This document shows positions 24,963 to 33,047 of a stretch of 64,000 bases of DNA, one piece after another. Under the pieces are notes generated by a model, which was not told where the DNA came from, searched no databases, and worked only from the letters and a program-made list of their open reading frames with translations. Numbering within the stretch: the stretch's first letter is position 1; each line of letters starts with the position of its first letter. A program made the position numbers and the translations under genes. Origin of the DNA: Pseudomonas campi (GTDB lineage Bacteria; Pseudomonadota; Gammaproteobacteria; Pseudomonadales; Pseudomonadaceae); NCBI RefSeq assembly GCF_013200955.2, contig NZ_CP053697.2, positions 2,790,001 through 2,854,000 on the forward strand, in the 5' to 3' direction.

Positions 24963-25544
24963 GAAAGTGCGTGCCTCACGAGTAATGGATAACCCAAGAT
25001 CCCAGGCAGCCTGCTGGGACCATCCCCGCGAAAAGTGCTTTACAGCAATGGTCTGCAACCCTGGATACTTGGTGCGCATATGGTCAACTGCATGGTTACC
25101 GTGCGCCACAACCAGCCTCGGCTTGAGCGCGTCAACCAAGAAATCGAACGCTCGCGAGCACCTCATGCTACCAGCAAGGCCCTTCGCATCTTCCGTGGCC
25201 GAAGCGTAGATGTTCGTCTCAAGAATGCGGGTATCGCCCGCTGAGGATATGACCCACTCAAGAACTCGCCGAGTATTGCTGATGGGGTTTCTACGGGTTT
25301 TGCCAGGTTTAAGCGGGCGCTTCGCTCGCTCGGTGAGATAGCTCTCAAACCAGGCACGCTTGTTGAACCCAGCCTCGCAATCCCAGAACTCCCAAAAGTC
25401 TCTCTCACTAGCAGACGCCGGGTTCAGCCCGACGATGAAAACTCGACAATCAAGGGGCGAGCCATCGCAAACGAAAGGCCGCTGATCGGCTGGTCGGCCG
25501 ATGATAGTTTCGAGCCGTTGCTGGAACTCCGCGAGGTTTGGCAT
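24960..25544 (-). CDS. Uracil-DNA-glycosylase-fold-like hypothetical protein
   Basis: The 194-aa protein shows features of the UDG superfamily fold: VFIVGLNPASASERDFW, like the water-activating GLNPG-type loop, and a C-terminal segment VVAHGNHAVDHM ... VKHFSRGWSQQAA in the position of the DNA-intercalation motif. Between them is ILETNIYASATEDAKGL. Catalytic details cannot be confirmed, and a uracil-excising role is not established. Composition is less GC-rich than its neighbours. It is bracketed by inverted repeats at 24941 and 25568, its stop codon inside the left one, which suggests a mobile cassette or recent insertion. Confidence 0.55.
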   Translation of the reverse strand: MPNLAEFQQRLETIIGRPADQRPFVCDGSPLDCRVFIVGLNPASASERDFWEFWDCEAGFNKRAWFESYLTERAKRPLKPGKTRRNPISNTRRVLEWVISSAGDTRILETNIYASATEDAKGLAGSMRCSRAFDFLVDALKPRLVVAHGNHAVDHMRTKYPGLQTIAVKHFSRGWSQQAAWDLGLSITREARTF

Positions 25545-25567
25545 GGCGACAGCTCCCTTTGCGCTTT

Positions 25568-25590
25568 CTAACAGGCCGTTGAAAAACCAC
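25568..25590. repeat. Right inverted repeat of a small gene cassette
   Basis: CTAACAGGCCGTTGAAAAACCAC is a near match to the ends of the elements at 17764 and 22544. It lies 24 bp upstream of the UDG-like start and just downstream of the GntR regulator stop (25602). Confidence 0.55.
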
Positions 25591-25601
25591 CGGCTAGCGC
25601 C

Positions 25602-26318
25602 TCACTCCGGCACTTCGACGCTGACGTGAATGGCGTCGTGACGCCAGAACTCCAGGTCGCAGTCGATCAGCCGCCCGTGCTGGTCGCGGTTGACCCGGGT
25701 GATGCGCAGTGCCGGGCTGCCCAGGGTGGTTTTCAGGCTGTTCGCCGCCTCGGCCGGCAAGGCGGTGGGCAGGATGTCGAAACGCACCCGCCCGTAATGG
25801 ATGGCGTATTCGCTGGCGTACAGCTCGGTCAGCGAGCAGGTCAGGTCGAACTGCAGGATGCCAGGGAAATAGGCCGGATTCAGGTAGTGCTCGACGTACA
25901 GCACCAGGCGCCCGTCGATGCGCCGCGCGCGGCGGATCTGCAGCACCGCAGATAGCGCCGGCAACTCCAGCAACGCACAGATATCCACCGGCGCCGGGAT
26001 CAGCCTGGCACTGAGCAGCTCGGTGGACGACTGCCGCCCCTGCTCGCGCACCATCGCATGGAAGTGGCTGCGCACCAGCGGGTTGTAGGCCAGCCGCGGC
26101 GGCGAGACGAACCAGCCACGGCGCTCCTCACGGTAGATCAGGCCTTCGGCTTCCAGCTGCCCCAGCGCCTCGCGCAGGGTGATGCGGGTGGTCTCGAACA
26201 GCTCGCTGAGCTTGCGCTCGGCCGGCAGCTGACTGCCCTGCGTCAGCAGGCCATGCTCGATCTGCTCCTGCAAGGCACGGCAGATGGCGGTAACGGTACG
26301 GGGCGCTTCGTCGCGCAT
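25602..26318 (-). CDS. GntR/HutC family regulator with UTRA domain
   Basis: The ATG at 26318 gives 238 residues; upstream codons extend the frame without support. The N-terminal winged helix-turn-helix (about 10-75) has LPAERKLSELFETTRITLREALGQLEAEGLI. The UTRA ligand domain follows (about 95-235), with LQIRRARRIDGRLVLYVEHYLN and SPALRITRVNRDQHGRLIDCDLEF. HutC-type regulators usually bind TGGTCTAGACCA-like operators. Such a site lies at 26591-26602, upstream of the divergent ABC operon, the likely target. The effector is unknown; this regulator subclass is often linked to phosphonate or amino-sugar use. Confidence 0.88.
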   Translation of the reverse strand: MRDEAPRTVTAICRALQEQIEHGLLTQGSQLPAERKLSELFETTRITLREALGQLEAEGLIYREERRGWFVSPPRLAYNPLVRSHFHAMVREQGRQSSTELLSARLIPAPVDICALLELPALSAVLQIRRARRIDGRLVLYVEHYLNPAYFPGILQFDLTCSLTELYASEYAIHYGRVRFDILPTALPAEAANSLKTTLGSPALRITRVNRDQHGRLIDCDLEFWRHDAIHVSVEVPE

Positions 26319-26630
26319 ACAAAACTCCACTCTGGAATAGACCAGCACCAACAAGGGGCACAACCGGTCGAACGTGCGGCCATGCTAGGCAAGCTGGATG
26401 ACTGCGGGATGACAGTCACAAGCCGCGCCTTTGTGCCTGCATGCGGCATGCCATCTGGCCCGGCAGTCTCTCGGTAAATCAGTTACTTAGCCATGGTCTA
26501 CGCTTTCAGGCGCAGCGCGCCCCTGGGGAGCAGGGCAATGCGCTGCCATAAAAGCGTCATAGAAAGCCTCTAGATTGGCCTGGGTCTTGCTGATCTAGAC
26601 CAATCTTTCACCCTGCTAAGGAGCTTCACC
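26319..26630. other. 312-bp divergent control region
   Basis: Gene-free gap between the GntR-type regulator and the ABC operon. It contains no ORF or repeat element. It holds the dyad at 26591-26602 and an AAGGAG ribosome site before the ATG at 26631. Promoters for both directions must lie here; no unambiguous -35/-10 pair was seen. Confidence 0.6.
26591..26602. promoter_or_regulatory. HutC/DasR-type operator candidate
   Basis: TGATCTAGACCA differs at one position from TGGTCTAGACCA, the palindromic operator known for DasR/NagR/HutC-type GntR regulators. It is 28 bp upstream of the substrate-binding protein ATG. A looser outer dyad pairs ATTGGCCTGGGTC (upstream) with GATCTAGACCAAT (10 of 13 bases). 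Confidence 0.6.
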
Positions 26631-27686
26631 ATGAAACGCCTGCTGCTGGCTTCACTGATGGGATCGGCCATTATTCTGGGTAACCAGGCCATGGCCAACG
26701 AGGATGTAAAGAGCCTGGAAAAAGCCGCCCGCGCAGAGGGCGAGGTCAACAGCGTCGGCATGCCGGACAGCTGGGCCAACTGGAAGGACACCTGGGCCGA
26801 CCTGAACAAACTCTACGGCCTCAAGCACATGGACACCGACATGAGCTCGGCCCAGGAAATCGCCAAGTTCGCCGCCGAGAAGGACAATGCCACCGCCGAT
26901 ATCGGCGACGTCGGTGCGGCCTTCGGCCCCATTGCCGTGCAGCAGGGTGTTACCCAAGCCTACAAACCGAGCACCTGGGAACAGATTCCGACCTGGGCCA
27001 AGGATGCGGACGGTCACTGGATGCTGGCCTACACCGGCTCCATCGCCTTTATCGTCAACAAGCAGCTGGTCAAGGACGTACCCAAGTCCTGGGCCGACCT
27101 GAAACAGGGCAAGTACAAGGTCGCCATCGGTGACGTCAGTGCCGCCGCGCAGGCCGTCAACGGCGTACTGGCCGCCGCCATCGCCAACGGCGGTGACGAG
27201 AAGAACATCCAGCCGGGCCTGGACTTCTTCGCCGAGATCGCCAAACAGGGCCGCCTGGGCCTGTCCAACCCGACCATCCAGACCCTGGAAAAAGGCGAAG
27301 TGGAAGTCGGCATCGTCTGGGACTTCAACGGCCTGTCGTACCGCGACCAGATCGACCCGAGCCGCTTCGAAGTGCTGATTCCGTCCGACGGCTCGGTGAT
27401 CTCCGGCTACACCACGGTGATCAACAAGTACGCCAAGCACCCCAACGCGGCCAAGCTGGCGCGTGAGTACATATTGAGCGACGCCGGGCAGATCAACCTG
27501 GCCAAGGGCAACGCCCGGCCGATCCGCGCCGAACACCTGACCCTGCCGGCCGAAGTGCAGGCCAAGCTGCTGCCGAACGAGCAGTACGCCAAGGTTCAAC
27601 CGATCAAGGACCCGGCAGCCTGGGAAGCCACCTCGAAAGCACTGCCGCAGCTGTGGCAGGAAAATGTGATCATCGAAATGCAATAA
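26631..27686 (+). CDS. ABC transporter periplasmic substrate-binding protein
   Basis: The 351-aa protein has a clear signal peptide (RLLLASLMGSAIILGNQAMA, cut near 22) and the extracellular solute-binding family 1 fold: EGEVNSVGMPDSWANWKDTW, ADIGDVGAAFGPIAV, WMLAYTGSIAFIVNKQLV, PKSWADLKQGKY and VGIVWDFNGLSY. The ending has AKLAREYILSDAGQINLAKGNARP. It most resembles binding proteins of the iron(III)/putrescine/2-aminoethylphosphonate type, and the ligand is uncertain. It starts a six-gene operon: phosphodiesterase, two permeases, ATPase, HAD hydrolase, under the operator at 26591. Confidence 0.85.
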   Translation: MKRLLLASLMGSAIILGNQAMANEDVKSLEKAARAEGEVNSVGMPDSWANWKDTWADLNKLYGLKHMDTDMSSAQEIAKFAAEKDNATADIGDVGAAFGPIAVQQGVTQAYKPSTWEQIPTWAKDADGHWMLAYTGSIAFIVNKQLVKDVPKSWADLKQGKYKVAIGDVSAAAQAVNGVLAAAIANGGDEKNIQPGLDFFAEIAKQGRLGLSNPTIQTLEKGEVEVGIVWDFNGLSYRDQIDPSRFEVLIPSDGSVISGYTTVINKYAKHPNAAKLAREYILSDAGQINLAKGNARPIRAEHLTLPAEVQAKLLPNEQYAKVQPIKDPAAWEATSKALPQLWQENVIIEMQ

Positions 27687-27744
27687 GCGCTCGTCCACAG
27701 CCCGGCGCTCGCCGGGCTGTGTTTTTGCTCAAGGAAATCGCACG

Positions 27745-28551
27745 ATGAAATACGACGTCATCCTGGTGGTACTGGATGGCCTGAATTACGAGGTTGCCCG
27801 CCATGCGCTGGGCCATCTGCAGGCCTACTGCGGCGCTGGCCGCGCCGCGCTGTACAAGCTCGAGTGCGAGCTGCCCGCGCTGTCCCGCCCGCTCTACGAA
27901 TGCCTGATGACCGGCGTGGCGCCGATCGACAGCGGCATCGTGCACAACGATGTGGTGCGCCTGTCCAACCAGCGCAGCATCTTCCACTACGCCCGTGACG
28001 CTGGCCTATCCACCGCCGCCGCGGCCTATCACTGGATGAGCGAGCTGTATAACCGCGCGCCCTTCGATGCCGCCCGCGACCGCCACACCAGTGACAGCAC
28101 CCTGCCGATCCAGCAGGGCCACTTTTATTACGCCGACCACTACCCGGACTCGCACCTGTTCGCCGATGCCGAACACCTGCGCGTGCAGCACCAGCCGAAC
28201 TTCCTGCTGGTGCACCCGATGAACATCGACGACGCCGGCCACAAATTTGGCCTGGACTCCCCGCAATACCGCAACAGCGCGCGCTCTGCCGACCTGCTGC
28301 TGGCCGAATACCTGCAGCGCTGGCTGGATGCCGGCTACCAGGTGCTGGTCACTGCCGACCACGGTATGAACAACGACCGCTCGCACAACGGCCTGCTGCC
28401 GGAAGAGCGCGAAGTGCCGCTGTTCGTCGCCGGCAGCGCCTTCAGCCTGGATGGCAACGCGCAGCCACGGCAGACCGAACTGTGCGGCACCATCTGTGCC
28501 CTGCTCGGCGCCAGCCACGACAAACCGTTGTGCAAGGAACTGCTCAAGTGA
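27745..28551 (+). CDS. Alkaline phosphatase superfamily phosphodiesterase (NPP-like)
   Basis: The 268-aa protein belongs to the nucleotide pyrophosphatase/phosphodiesterase group. It has a metal aspartate in VILVVLDGLNYEV, the nucleophile region PALSRPLYECLMTG, metal ligands in VHPMNIDDAGHKFG, and VTADHGMNNDRSHNG. It lacks a signal peptide, so it should act in the cytosol on the imported substrate. Its stop overlaps the permease GTG (GTGA). Its presence suggests that the transporter brings in a phosphodiester or phosphonate, which it hydrolyses. The substrate cannot be named from sequence. Confidence 0.82.
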   Translation: MKYDVILVVLDGLNYEVARHALGHLQAYCGAGRAALYKLECELPALSRPLYECLMTGVAPIDSGIVHNDVVRLSNQRSIFHYARDAGLSTAAAAYHWMSELYNRAPFDAARDRHTSDSTLPIQQGHFYYADHYPDSHLFADAEHLRVQHQPNFLLVHPMNIDDAGHKFGLDSPQYRNSARSADLLLAEYLQRWLDAGYQVLVTADHGMNNDRSHNGLLPEEREVPLFVAGSAFSLDGNAQPRQTELCGTICALLGASHDKPLCKELLK

Positions 28552-29393
28552 CGGCAAGCAAACCCCGCGGCAAATGGCTGGCCCTGCTGTGCCTGCTGCC
28601 CTTCGCGATCTTCTTTATTGCCTTCCAGATCGCCCCGCTGGCGTGGGTCGCGGTGCACAGCCTGAGCGTTGGCGACAGCTGGGGCCTGGGCAATTTCGCG
28701 AAGATCTTCAGCTCCAAGTTCTACCTGCAGGCAATCAAGCACAGCCTGCAGATCGCCTTCTGGTCGAGCCTGTTCGGCATCGTCATCGCCGTGCTCGGCA
28801 GCTACTCGCTGCGCCAGGTCGACTCCAAGCTGCGCGACTTCGTCATGGCCTTTTCCAACATGACCAGCAACTTCGCCGGCGTGCCGCTGGCCTTCGCCTT
28901 CATCATCATCCTAGGCTTCAACGGCGCGCTGACCCTGCTGCTCAAGCAGGCCGGGATCATCGAAGACTTCAACCTGTACTCCAAGACCGGGCTGATCGTG
29001 CTCTACACCTACTTCCAGATTCCCCTCGGCGTGCTGCTGCTCTACCCGGCCTTCGACGCCCTGCGTGAAGACTGGCGCGAGTCCGCGGCGCTGCTCGGCG
29101 CCGGCACCTGGGACTTCTGGCGGCATATCGGCCTGCCGGTGCTGACCCCGGCGCTGCTCGGCACCTTCGTCATCCTGCTGGCCAACGCCCTGGGCGCCTA
29201 CGCCACGGTGTATGCGCTGACCACCGGCAACTTCAACGTGCTGCCGATCCGCATCGCCGCCATGGTTGCCGGCGATATCAGCCTCAACCCGGACATGGCC
29301 AGCGCCCTGGCGATGGTGCTGGTGGGCCTGATGGTGGTGATCACCGCCGCACACCAGTGGCTGCTGAAGAGGAGCTACCATGTCGCGCGCTGA
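28548..29393 (+). CDS. ABC transporter permease 1
   Basis: GTG 28548 overlaps the previous stop and gives 281 residues. The protein has about six membrane helices; the first is LALLCLLPFAIFFIAFQIAPLAW. The binding-protein-dependent permease EAA loop reads EDWRESAALLGAGTWDFWRHIGLP (about 180-205), which contacts the ATPase. It pairs with the next permease, whose start overlaps its stop by 14 bp. The N-terminal part of the longer open frame (from 28482) lies in the phosphodiesterase gene and is not used. Confidence 0.87.
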   Translation: MTASKPRGKWLALLCLLPFAIFFIAFQIAPLAWVAVHSLSVGDSWGLGNFAKIFSSKFYLQAIKHSLQIAFWSSLFGIVIAVLGSYSLRQVDSKLRDFVMAFSNMTSNFAGVPLAFAFIIILGFNGALTLLLKQAGIIEDFNLYSKTGLIVLYTYFQIPLGVLLLYPAFDALREDWRESAALLGAGTWDFWRHIGLPVLTPALLGTFVILLANALGAYATVYALTTGNFNVLPIRIAAMVAGDISLNPDMASALAMVLVGLMVVITAAHQWLLKRSYHVAR

Positions 29394-30177
29394 TGCCAAG
29401 CCGGCCGCTCTCTATCACCGCACGGTGGTCTGGCTGCTGTTCCTGATCCTCCTGCTGCCGCTGGCCGGCACCCTGCTCTACTCGTTGTCCACCAGTTGGT
29501 CGGCGACCATCCTGCCATCCGGCCTGACCTTCAAGTGGTATGTGGCGCTGTGGAGCGATCCGCGTTTCCTCGCCGCTTTCGGCCAGTCACTGCTGGTGTG
29601 CTTCGGTTCCCTGTTGCTGGCCACGGCGCTGATCCTGCCGCTGCTGTTTGTGGTGCATTACCACTTCCCCAAGCTCGACGGGCTGATGAACATCTTGATT
29701 TTGCTACCGTTCGCCGTGCCGCCGGTGGTGTCCTCGGTCGGCCTGCTGCAGGTCTACGGCTCCGGGCCACTGGCGATGGTCGGCACGCCCTGGATTCTGA
29801 TCGGCTGCTACTTCACCGTGGCCCTGCCGTTTATGTACCGGGCGATCACCAACAACCTGCAGGCAATCAATCTGCGCGACCTGATGGACGCCGCCCAGCT
29901 GCTCGGTGCCAGCACCTGGCAGGCCGCCTTCCTGGTGGTGCTGCCCAACCTGCGCAAGGGCCTGATGGTCTCGCTGTTCCTCTCCTTCAGCTTCCTGTTT
30001 GGCGAGTTCGTCTTTGCCAACCTGCTGGTCGGCACCCGCTACGAGACTCTGCAGGTGTACCTCAACAACATGAAAAACAGCAGCGGCCACTTCAACAGCG
30101 CGCTGGTGATTTCCTACTTCTTCTTCGTGCTGATCTTCACCTGGGCAGCCACTCGCCTGAACAAGGACAACTCATGA
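29380..30177 (+). CDS. ABC transporter permease 2
   Basis: The 265-aa protein has six hydrophobic helices, starting VVWLLFLILLLPLAGTLLYSL. The EAA loop MDAAQLLGASTWQAAFLVVLP (about 168-188) is the expected contact with the ATPase. The ATG at 29380 has a GAGGAG ribosome site inside the preceding gene. The stop overlaps the ATPase ATG (ATGA). It forms the transmembrane heterodimer with permease 1. Confidence 0.87.
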   Translation: MSRADAKPAALYHRTVVWLLFLILLLPLAGTLLYSLSTSWSATILPSGLTFKWYVALWSDPRFLAAFGQSLLVCFGSLLLATALILPLLFVVHYHFPKLDGLMNILILLPFAVPPVVSSVGLLQVYGSGPLAMVGTPWILIGCYFTVALPFMYRAITNNLQAINLRDLMDAAQLLGASTWQAAFLVVLPNLRKGLMVSLFLSFSFLFGEFVFANLLVGTRYETLQVYLNNMKNSSGHFNSALVISYFFFVLIFTWAATRLNKDNS

Positions 30178-31163
30178 GTTACCTGAGCATCCGCGGCCTG
30201 CATAAAAGCTACGGCGCCACCTCGATCTTCAGCGACATCAACTGCGAAATTGCCCAGGGCGAGTTCGTCACCCTGCTCGGCCCCTCCGGTTGCGGCAAAT
30301 CCACCCTGCTGCGCTGCATCGCCGGGCTGACCGACGTCGGCGGTGGGCAGATCCTGCTCAACGGCCAGGACCTGGTGCCACTGTCGCCGCAAAAGCGCGA
30401 TATCGGCATGGTGTTCCAGAGCTACGCGCTGTTCCCCAATATGAGCGTGGCGCAGAACGTCGCCTTCGGCCTGCGCATGCACAAGGTCGGCAAGGAAGAA
30501 AGCGCCCAGCGCGTGCAGGAAGCCCTGACGATGGTCGAGCTGGACGACTTCGCCAGCCGTTACCCGCACCAGTTGTCCGGCGGCCAGTGCCAACGGGTGG
30601 CCCTGGCCCGTTCGCTGGTCACCCGTCCGCGCCTGCTACTGCTCGACGAGCCGCTGTCGGCGCTGGATGCGCGCATCCGCAAGCACCTGCGCGAGCAGAT
30701 CCGCAGCATCCAGCAGGACCTCGGCCTGACCACCATCTTCGTCACCCACGATCAGGAGGAGGCACTGACCATGAGCGACCGCATCTTCCTGATGAACGCC
30801 GGCAAGATCGTCCAGAGTGGCGACGCCGAGACCCTCTATACCGCGCCCGTGGATGCGTTTGCGGCCGGTTTCATCGGCAACTACAACCTGCTCGATGCGC
30901 AAACCGCCAGTCGCTTGCTGCTGCGCCCGGTCAGCAGCCGCATCGCCATCCGCCCGGAGGCCATCCAGCTGCACCACAGCGGCGCCATCGCCGCGGAAAT
31001 TCTCGGCCATAGCCTGCTCGGCAACGTCATCCGCTACCGCGTCGAAGCCAATGGCGTGCAACTGCTGGTCGACGTACTCAACCGCCGTGAAGGCGATCTG
31101 ATCGGCAACGGCCAATGCATCGGCCTGACCATCGACGAACAGGCAATCCGGGAGGTGGCGTGA
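30174..31163 (+). CDS. ABC transporter ATP-binding protein
   Basis: The ATG at 30174 gives 329 residues; the much longer open frame upstream is a shadow of permease 2. It has Walker A LLGPSGCGKSTLL (about 37-49), Q-loop MVFQSYALFPNM, the signature LSGGQCQRVALARSL, Walker B LLLLDEPLSALD and H-loop FVTHDQEEAL. A C-terminal TOBE-like regulatory domain follows (about 240-329). It is the energising subunit for the two permeases. The stop overlaps the HAD gene's start. Confidence 0.92.
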   Translation: MSYLSIRGLHKSYGATSIFSDINCEIAQGEFVTLLGPSGCGKSTLLRCIAGLTDVGGGQILLNGQDLVPLSPQKRDIGMVFQSYALFPNMSVAQNVAFGLRMHKVGKEESAQRVQEALTMVELDDFASRYPHQLSGGQCQRVALARSLVTRPRLLLLDEPLSALDARIRKHLREQIRSIQQDLGLTTIFVTHDQEEALTMSDRIFLMNAGKIVQSGDAETLYTAPVDAFAAGFIGNYNLLDAQTASRLLLRPVSSRIAIRPEAIQLHHSGAIAAEILGHSLLGNVIRYRVEANGVQLLVDVLNRREGDLIGNGQCIGLTIDEQAIREVA

Positions 31164-31816
31164 TGGCCCTGGCAATCTTCGACCTCGACGAAACCCTGAT
31201 CGACGGCGACTGCGCCTCGCTGTGGGCCAAGCACATGGCCGACATCCAGTGGGTCGACCGCGACAGCTTCCTGACCCGTGAACAGGAGCTCATGGCGCTT
31301 TACTCCCAGGGCAAGCTGGCCATGGAAGACTACATGGCCTACACCCTGTCGCCGCTGGTGGGCCGCACCGAGGAGGAAGTCGCGTTCGTCGTCGGCCCCT
31401 TCGTCGAGGATGTCATCGAGCCGATCATCTACAGCGACGCCATGCGCTGCCTGGCCCAGCACCGCGCTGCCGGCGATCGCCTACTGGTGATCTCCGCCTC
31501 GGCGCACTTCCTGGTCAGCGCCATCGCCGAGCGCCTGGGCATAGCGGAAGTGCTGGCCATCGACCTGGAGCAGCAGCACGGCCACTACAGCGGCAAGACC
31601 CGCGGCGTGCTGACCTACCGCGAAGGCAAGGTTGTCCGCCTGCAGGACTGGCTGCAGGAGCAAGGCGAAAGCCTGGCCGGTGCCTACTTCTATTCCGACT
31701 CGCGCAACGACCTGCCGCTGCTCTCGCTGGTGGAATACCCCCATGCGGTCAACCCGGATCCAACCTTGCGCGCCCATGCCGAACAGGCCGGCTGGGAAAT
31801 TCTCAGCTGGAAGTGA
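31163..31816 (+). CDS. HAD-IB family phosphatase
   Basis: The ATG at 31163 overlaps the ATPase stop by one base, giving 217 residues. Motif I is FDLDETLIDGD (Asp nucleophile), motif II VISASAHFLV, and motif IV YFYSDSRNDLPLL. This is the HAD-IB arrangement of phosphoserine-phosphatase-like enzymes. Last gene of the ABC operon, it probably removes phosphate from a product of the upstream phosphodiesterase. The specific substrate is unknown. A palindromic element begins 28 bp after the stop. Confidence 0.88.
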   Translation: MALAIFDLDETLIDGDCASLWAKHMADIQWVDRDSFLTREQELMALYSQGKLAMEDYMAYTLSPLVGRTEEEVAFVVGPFVEDVIEPIIYSDAMRCLAQHRAAGDRLLVISASAHFLVSAIAERLGIAEVLAIDLEQQHGHYSGKTRGVLTYREGKVVRLQDWLQEQGESLAGAYFYSDSRNDLPLLSLVEYPHAVNPDPTLRAHAEQAGWEILSWK

Positions 31817-31843
31817 TGGCTGATCACAAACTCAGGGCTGCTC

Positions 31844-31985
31844 AGAATCTGTTTACGATTTTTTGAGCTAGAGCCAGGCAAGGCGCAATTGGGCGAGGGC
31901 GCGGAGTTTACGAGCTGTAAATGAGCAGCCCGAGCCCAATTGCAACGCAGCATGGCCGACGATCAAGAGATCGTAGACAGATTCT
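31844..31985. repeat. AGAATCTGT-type palindromic element
   Basis: The ends AGAATCTGTTTACGATTTTTT and GATCGTAGACAGATTCT are imperfect inverted repeats. The core has GAGCTAGAGCCAGGCAAGGCG, GGAGTTTACGAGCTGTAAATGAGCAGCC and CATGGCCGACGATC, which is the 35153 core in inverse orientation. The right end overlaps the first base of the oxidoreductase TGA (31985-31987). It lies between convergent genes. Confidence 0.75.
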
Positions 31986-32947
31986 CAGACCAGGCTCTCG
32001 TCTATCAGCAGCACCACCTTGCCGGCCACCTGATTGCTCGCTAGCGCGGCAAAGGCGGCCTGCACATCCTTGGCCGCGAAGCTCTGTTCCAGCTGCGGCT
32101 TCAGCCGCCCTTCGCCGAACAGCGGCCAGACATGCTGGCCCAGATCGCTGAGCAGCGCCGCCTTGAACTCGTCATCCCGATTGCGCAGGGTCGAACCGCT
32201 CAGCTGGATGCGCTTGCCGAGCAGCAGCGCCATATCCAGCTGCGCCTTGCTGCCGCCCATCAGGCCGATATTCACCCAGCGTCCGTCACGCGCCAGCAGC
32301 TCGAGATTGAGTTCGGCGTAGTTCGCGCCAACCGGATCGAGGATCACGTCGAACGGGGCGAAATCACGCAGGCTCGCCAGGTTCTCGCCGCGTAGCGCGC
32401 CGCCCTGGGCACCGAGGCCGGTGCAATAAGCCAGGCGCTCCGTCGAGCCGACACTGACCCAGCACGGGCTGCCGAAAGCCTTGCACAGCTGGATCGCCGC
32501 CGAGCCGACGCCACTAGCGCCGGCATGCAGCAACACCTTCTCGCCCGGTTTCAGCCCGGCCAGCTGGAACAGGTTGAGCCAGGCGGTGGCATACACCTCC
32601 GGCAGCGCCGCCGCTTCGGCCAGCGACAGGCCTTGCGGTACCGGCAAGGCATGGCGGGCATCGACCACCACTTCCTCGGCCATGCCGCCACCGGCCAACA
32701 GGCAGCAAACCCGATCACCGACCTGCCAGGCACTGCCGGCGCCGACCTCGCTGACTACCCCGGAACACTCCAGGCCGAGCACGTCGCTGCTACCCGCTGG
32801 CGACGGGTACAGACCGGCGCGCTGCAGCAGATCGGCACGGTTGAGCCCAGCGGCCGCCACGCGCACGCGAATCTGCCCTACATCGCAGGCTGGAGCGGGC
32901 CGCTCGCACCATTCCACCTGCCCTTCGACGCCTTGCAATGCCTTCAT
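31985..32947 (-). CDS. Quinone oxidoreductase (NAD(P)H, MDR family)
   Basis: The 320-aa protein is a zinc-independent medium-chain dehydrogenase/reductase of the QOR/zeta-crystallin type. It has VRVAAAGLNRADLLQRAGLYP, the nucleotide-binding LLHAGASGVGSAAIQLCKAFGS, and ILDPVGANYAELNLELLARDGRWVNIGLMGG. The zinc-binding cysteines of alcohol dehydrogenases are missing. It probably reduces quinones with NADPH. Convergent with the HAD gene through the repeat at 31844, divergent from prc. Confidence 0.88.
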   Translation of the reverse strand: MKALQGVEGQVEWCERPAPACDVGQIRVRVAAAGLNRADLLQRAGLYPSPAGSSDVLGLECSGVVSEVGAGSAWQVGDRVCCLLAGGGMAEEVVVDARHALPVPQGLSLAEAAALPEVYATAWLNLFQLAGLKPGEKVLLHAGASGVGSAAIQLCKAFGSPCWVSVGSTERLAYCTGLGAQGGALRGENLASLRDFAPFDVILDPVGANYAELNLELLARDGRWVNIGLMGGSKAQLDMALLLGKRIQLSGSTLRNRDDEFKAALLSDLGQHVWPLFGEGRLKPQLEQSFAAKDVQAAFAALASNQVAGKVVLLIDESLV

Positions 32948-33047
32948 GCTGCCTCCATAGTGAACAAGCCCCCCGGCGTTGTGTGCCGGGCTTTCTGCAT
33001 TCTGCCGCCCGGCTCAATGGAACCTGGCGCTCACATGACGGCCTAAT

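Noticed and set aside
29496..30173. A 555-codon frame for the ABC ATPase
   Set aside because: Its first part is a shadow of permease 2; ATG 30174 overlaps the permease stop.
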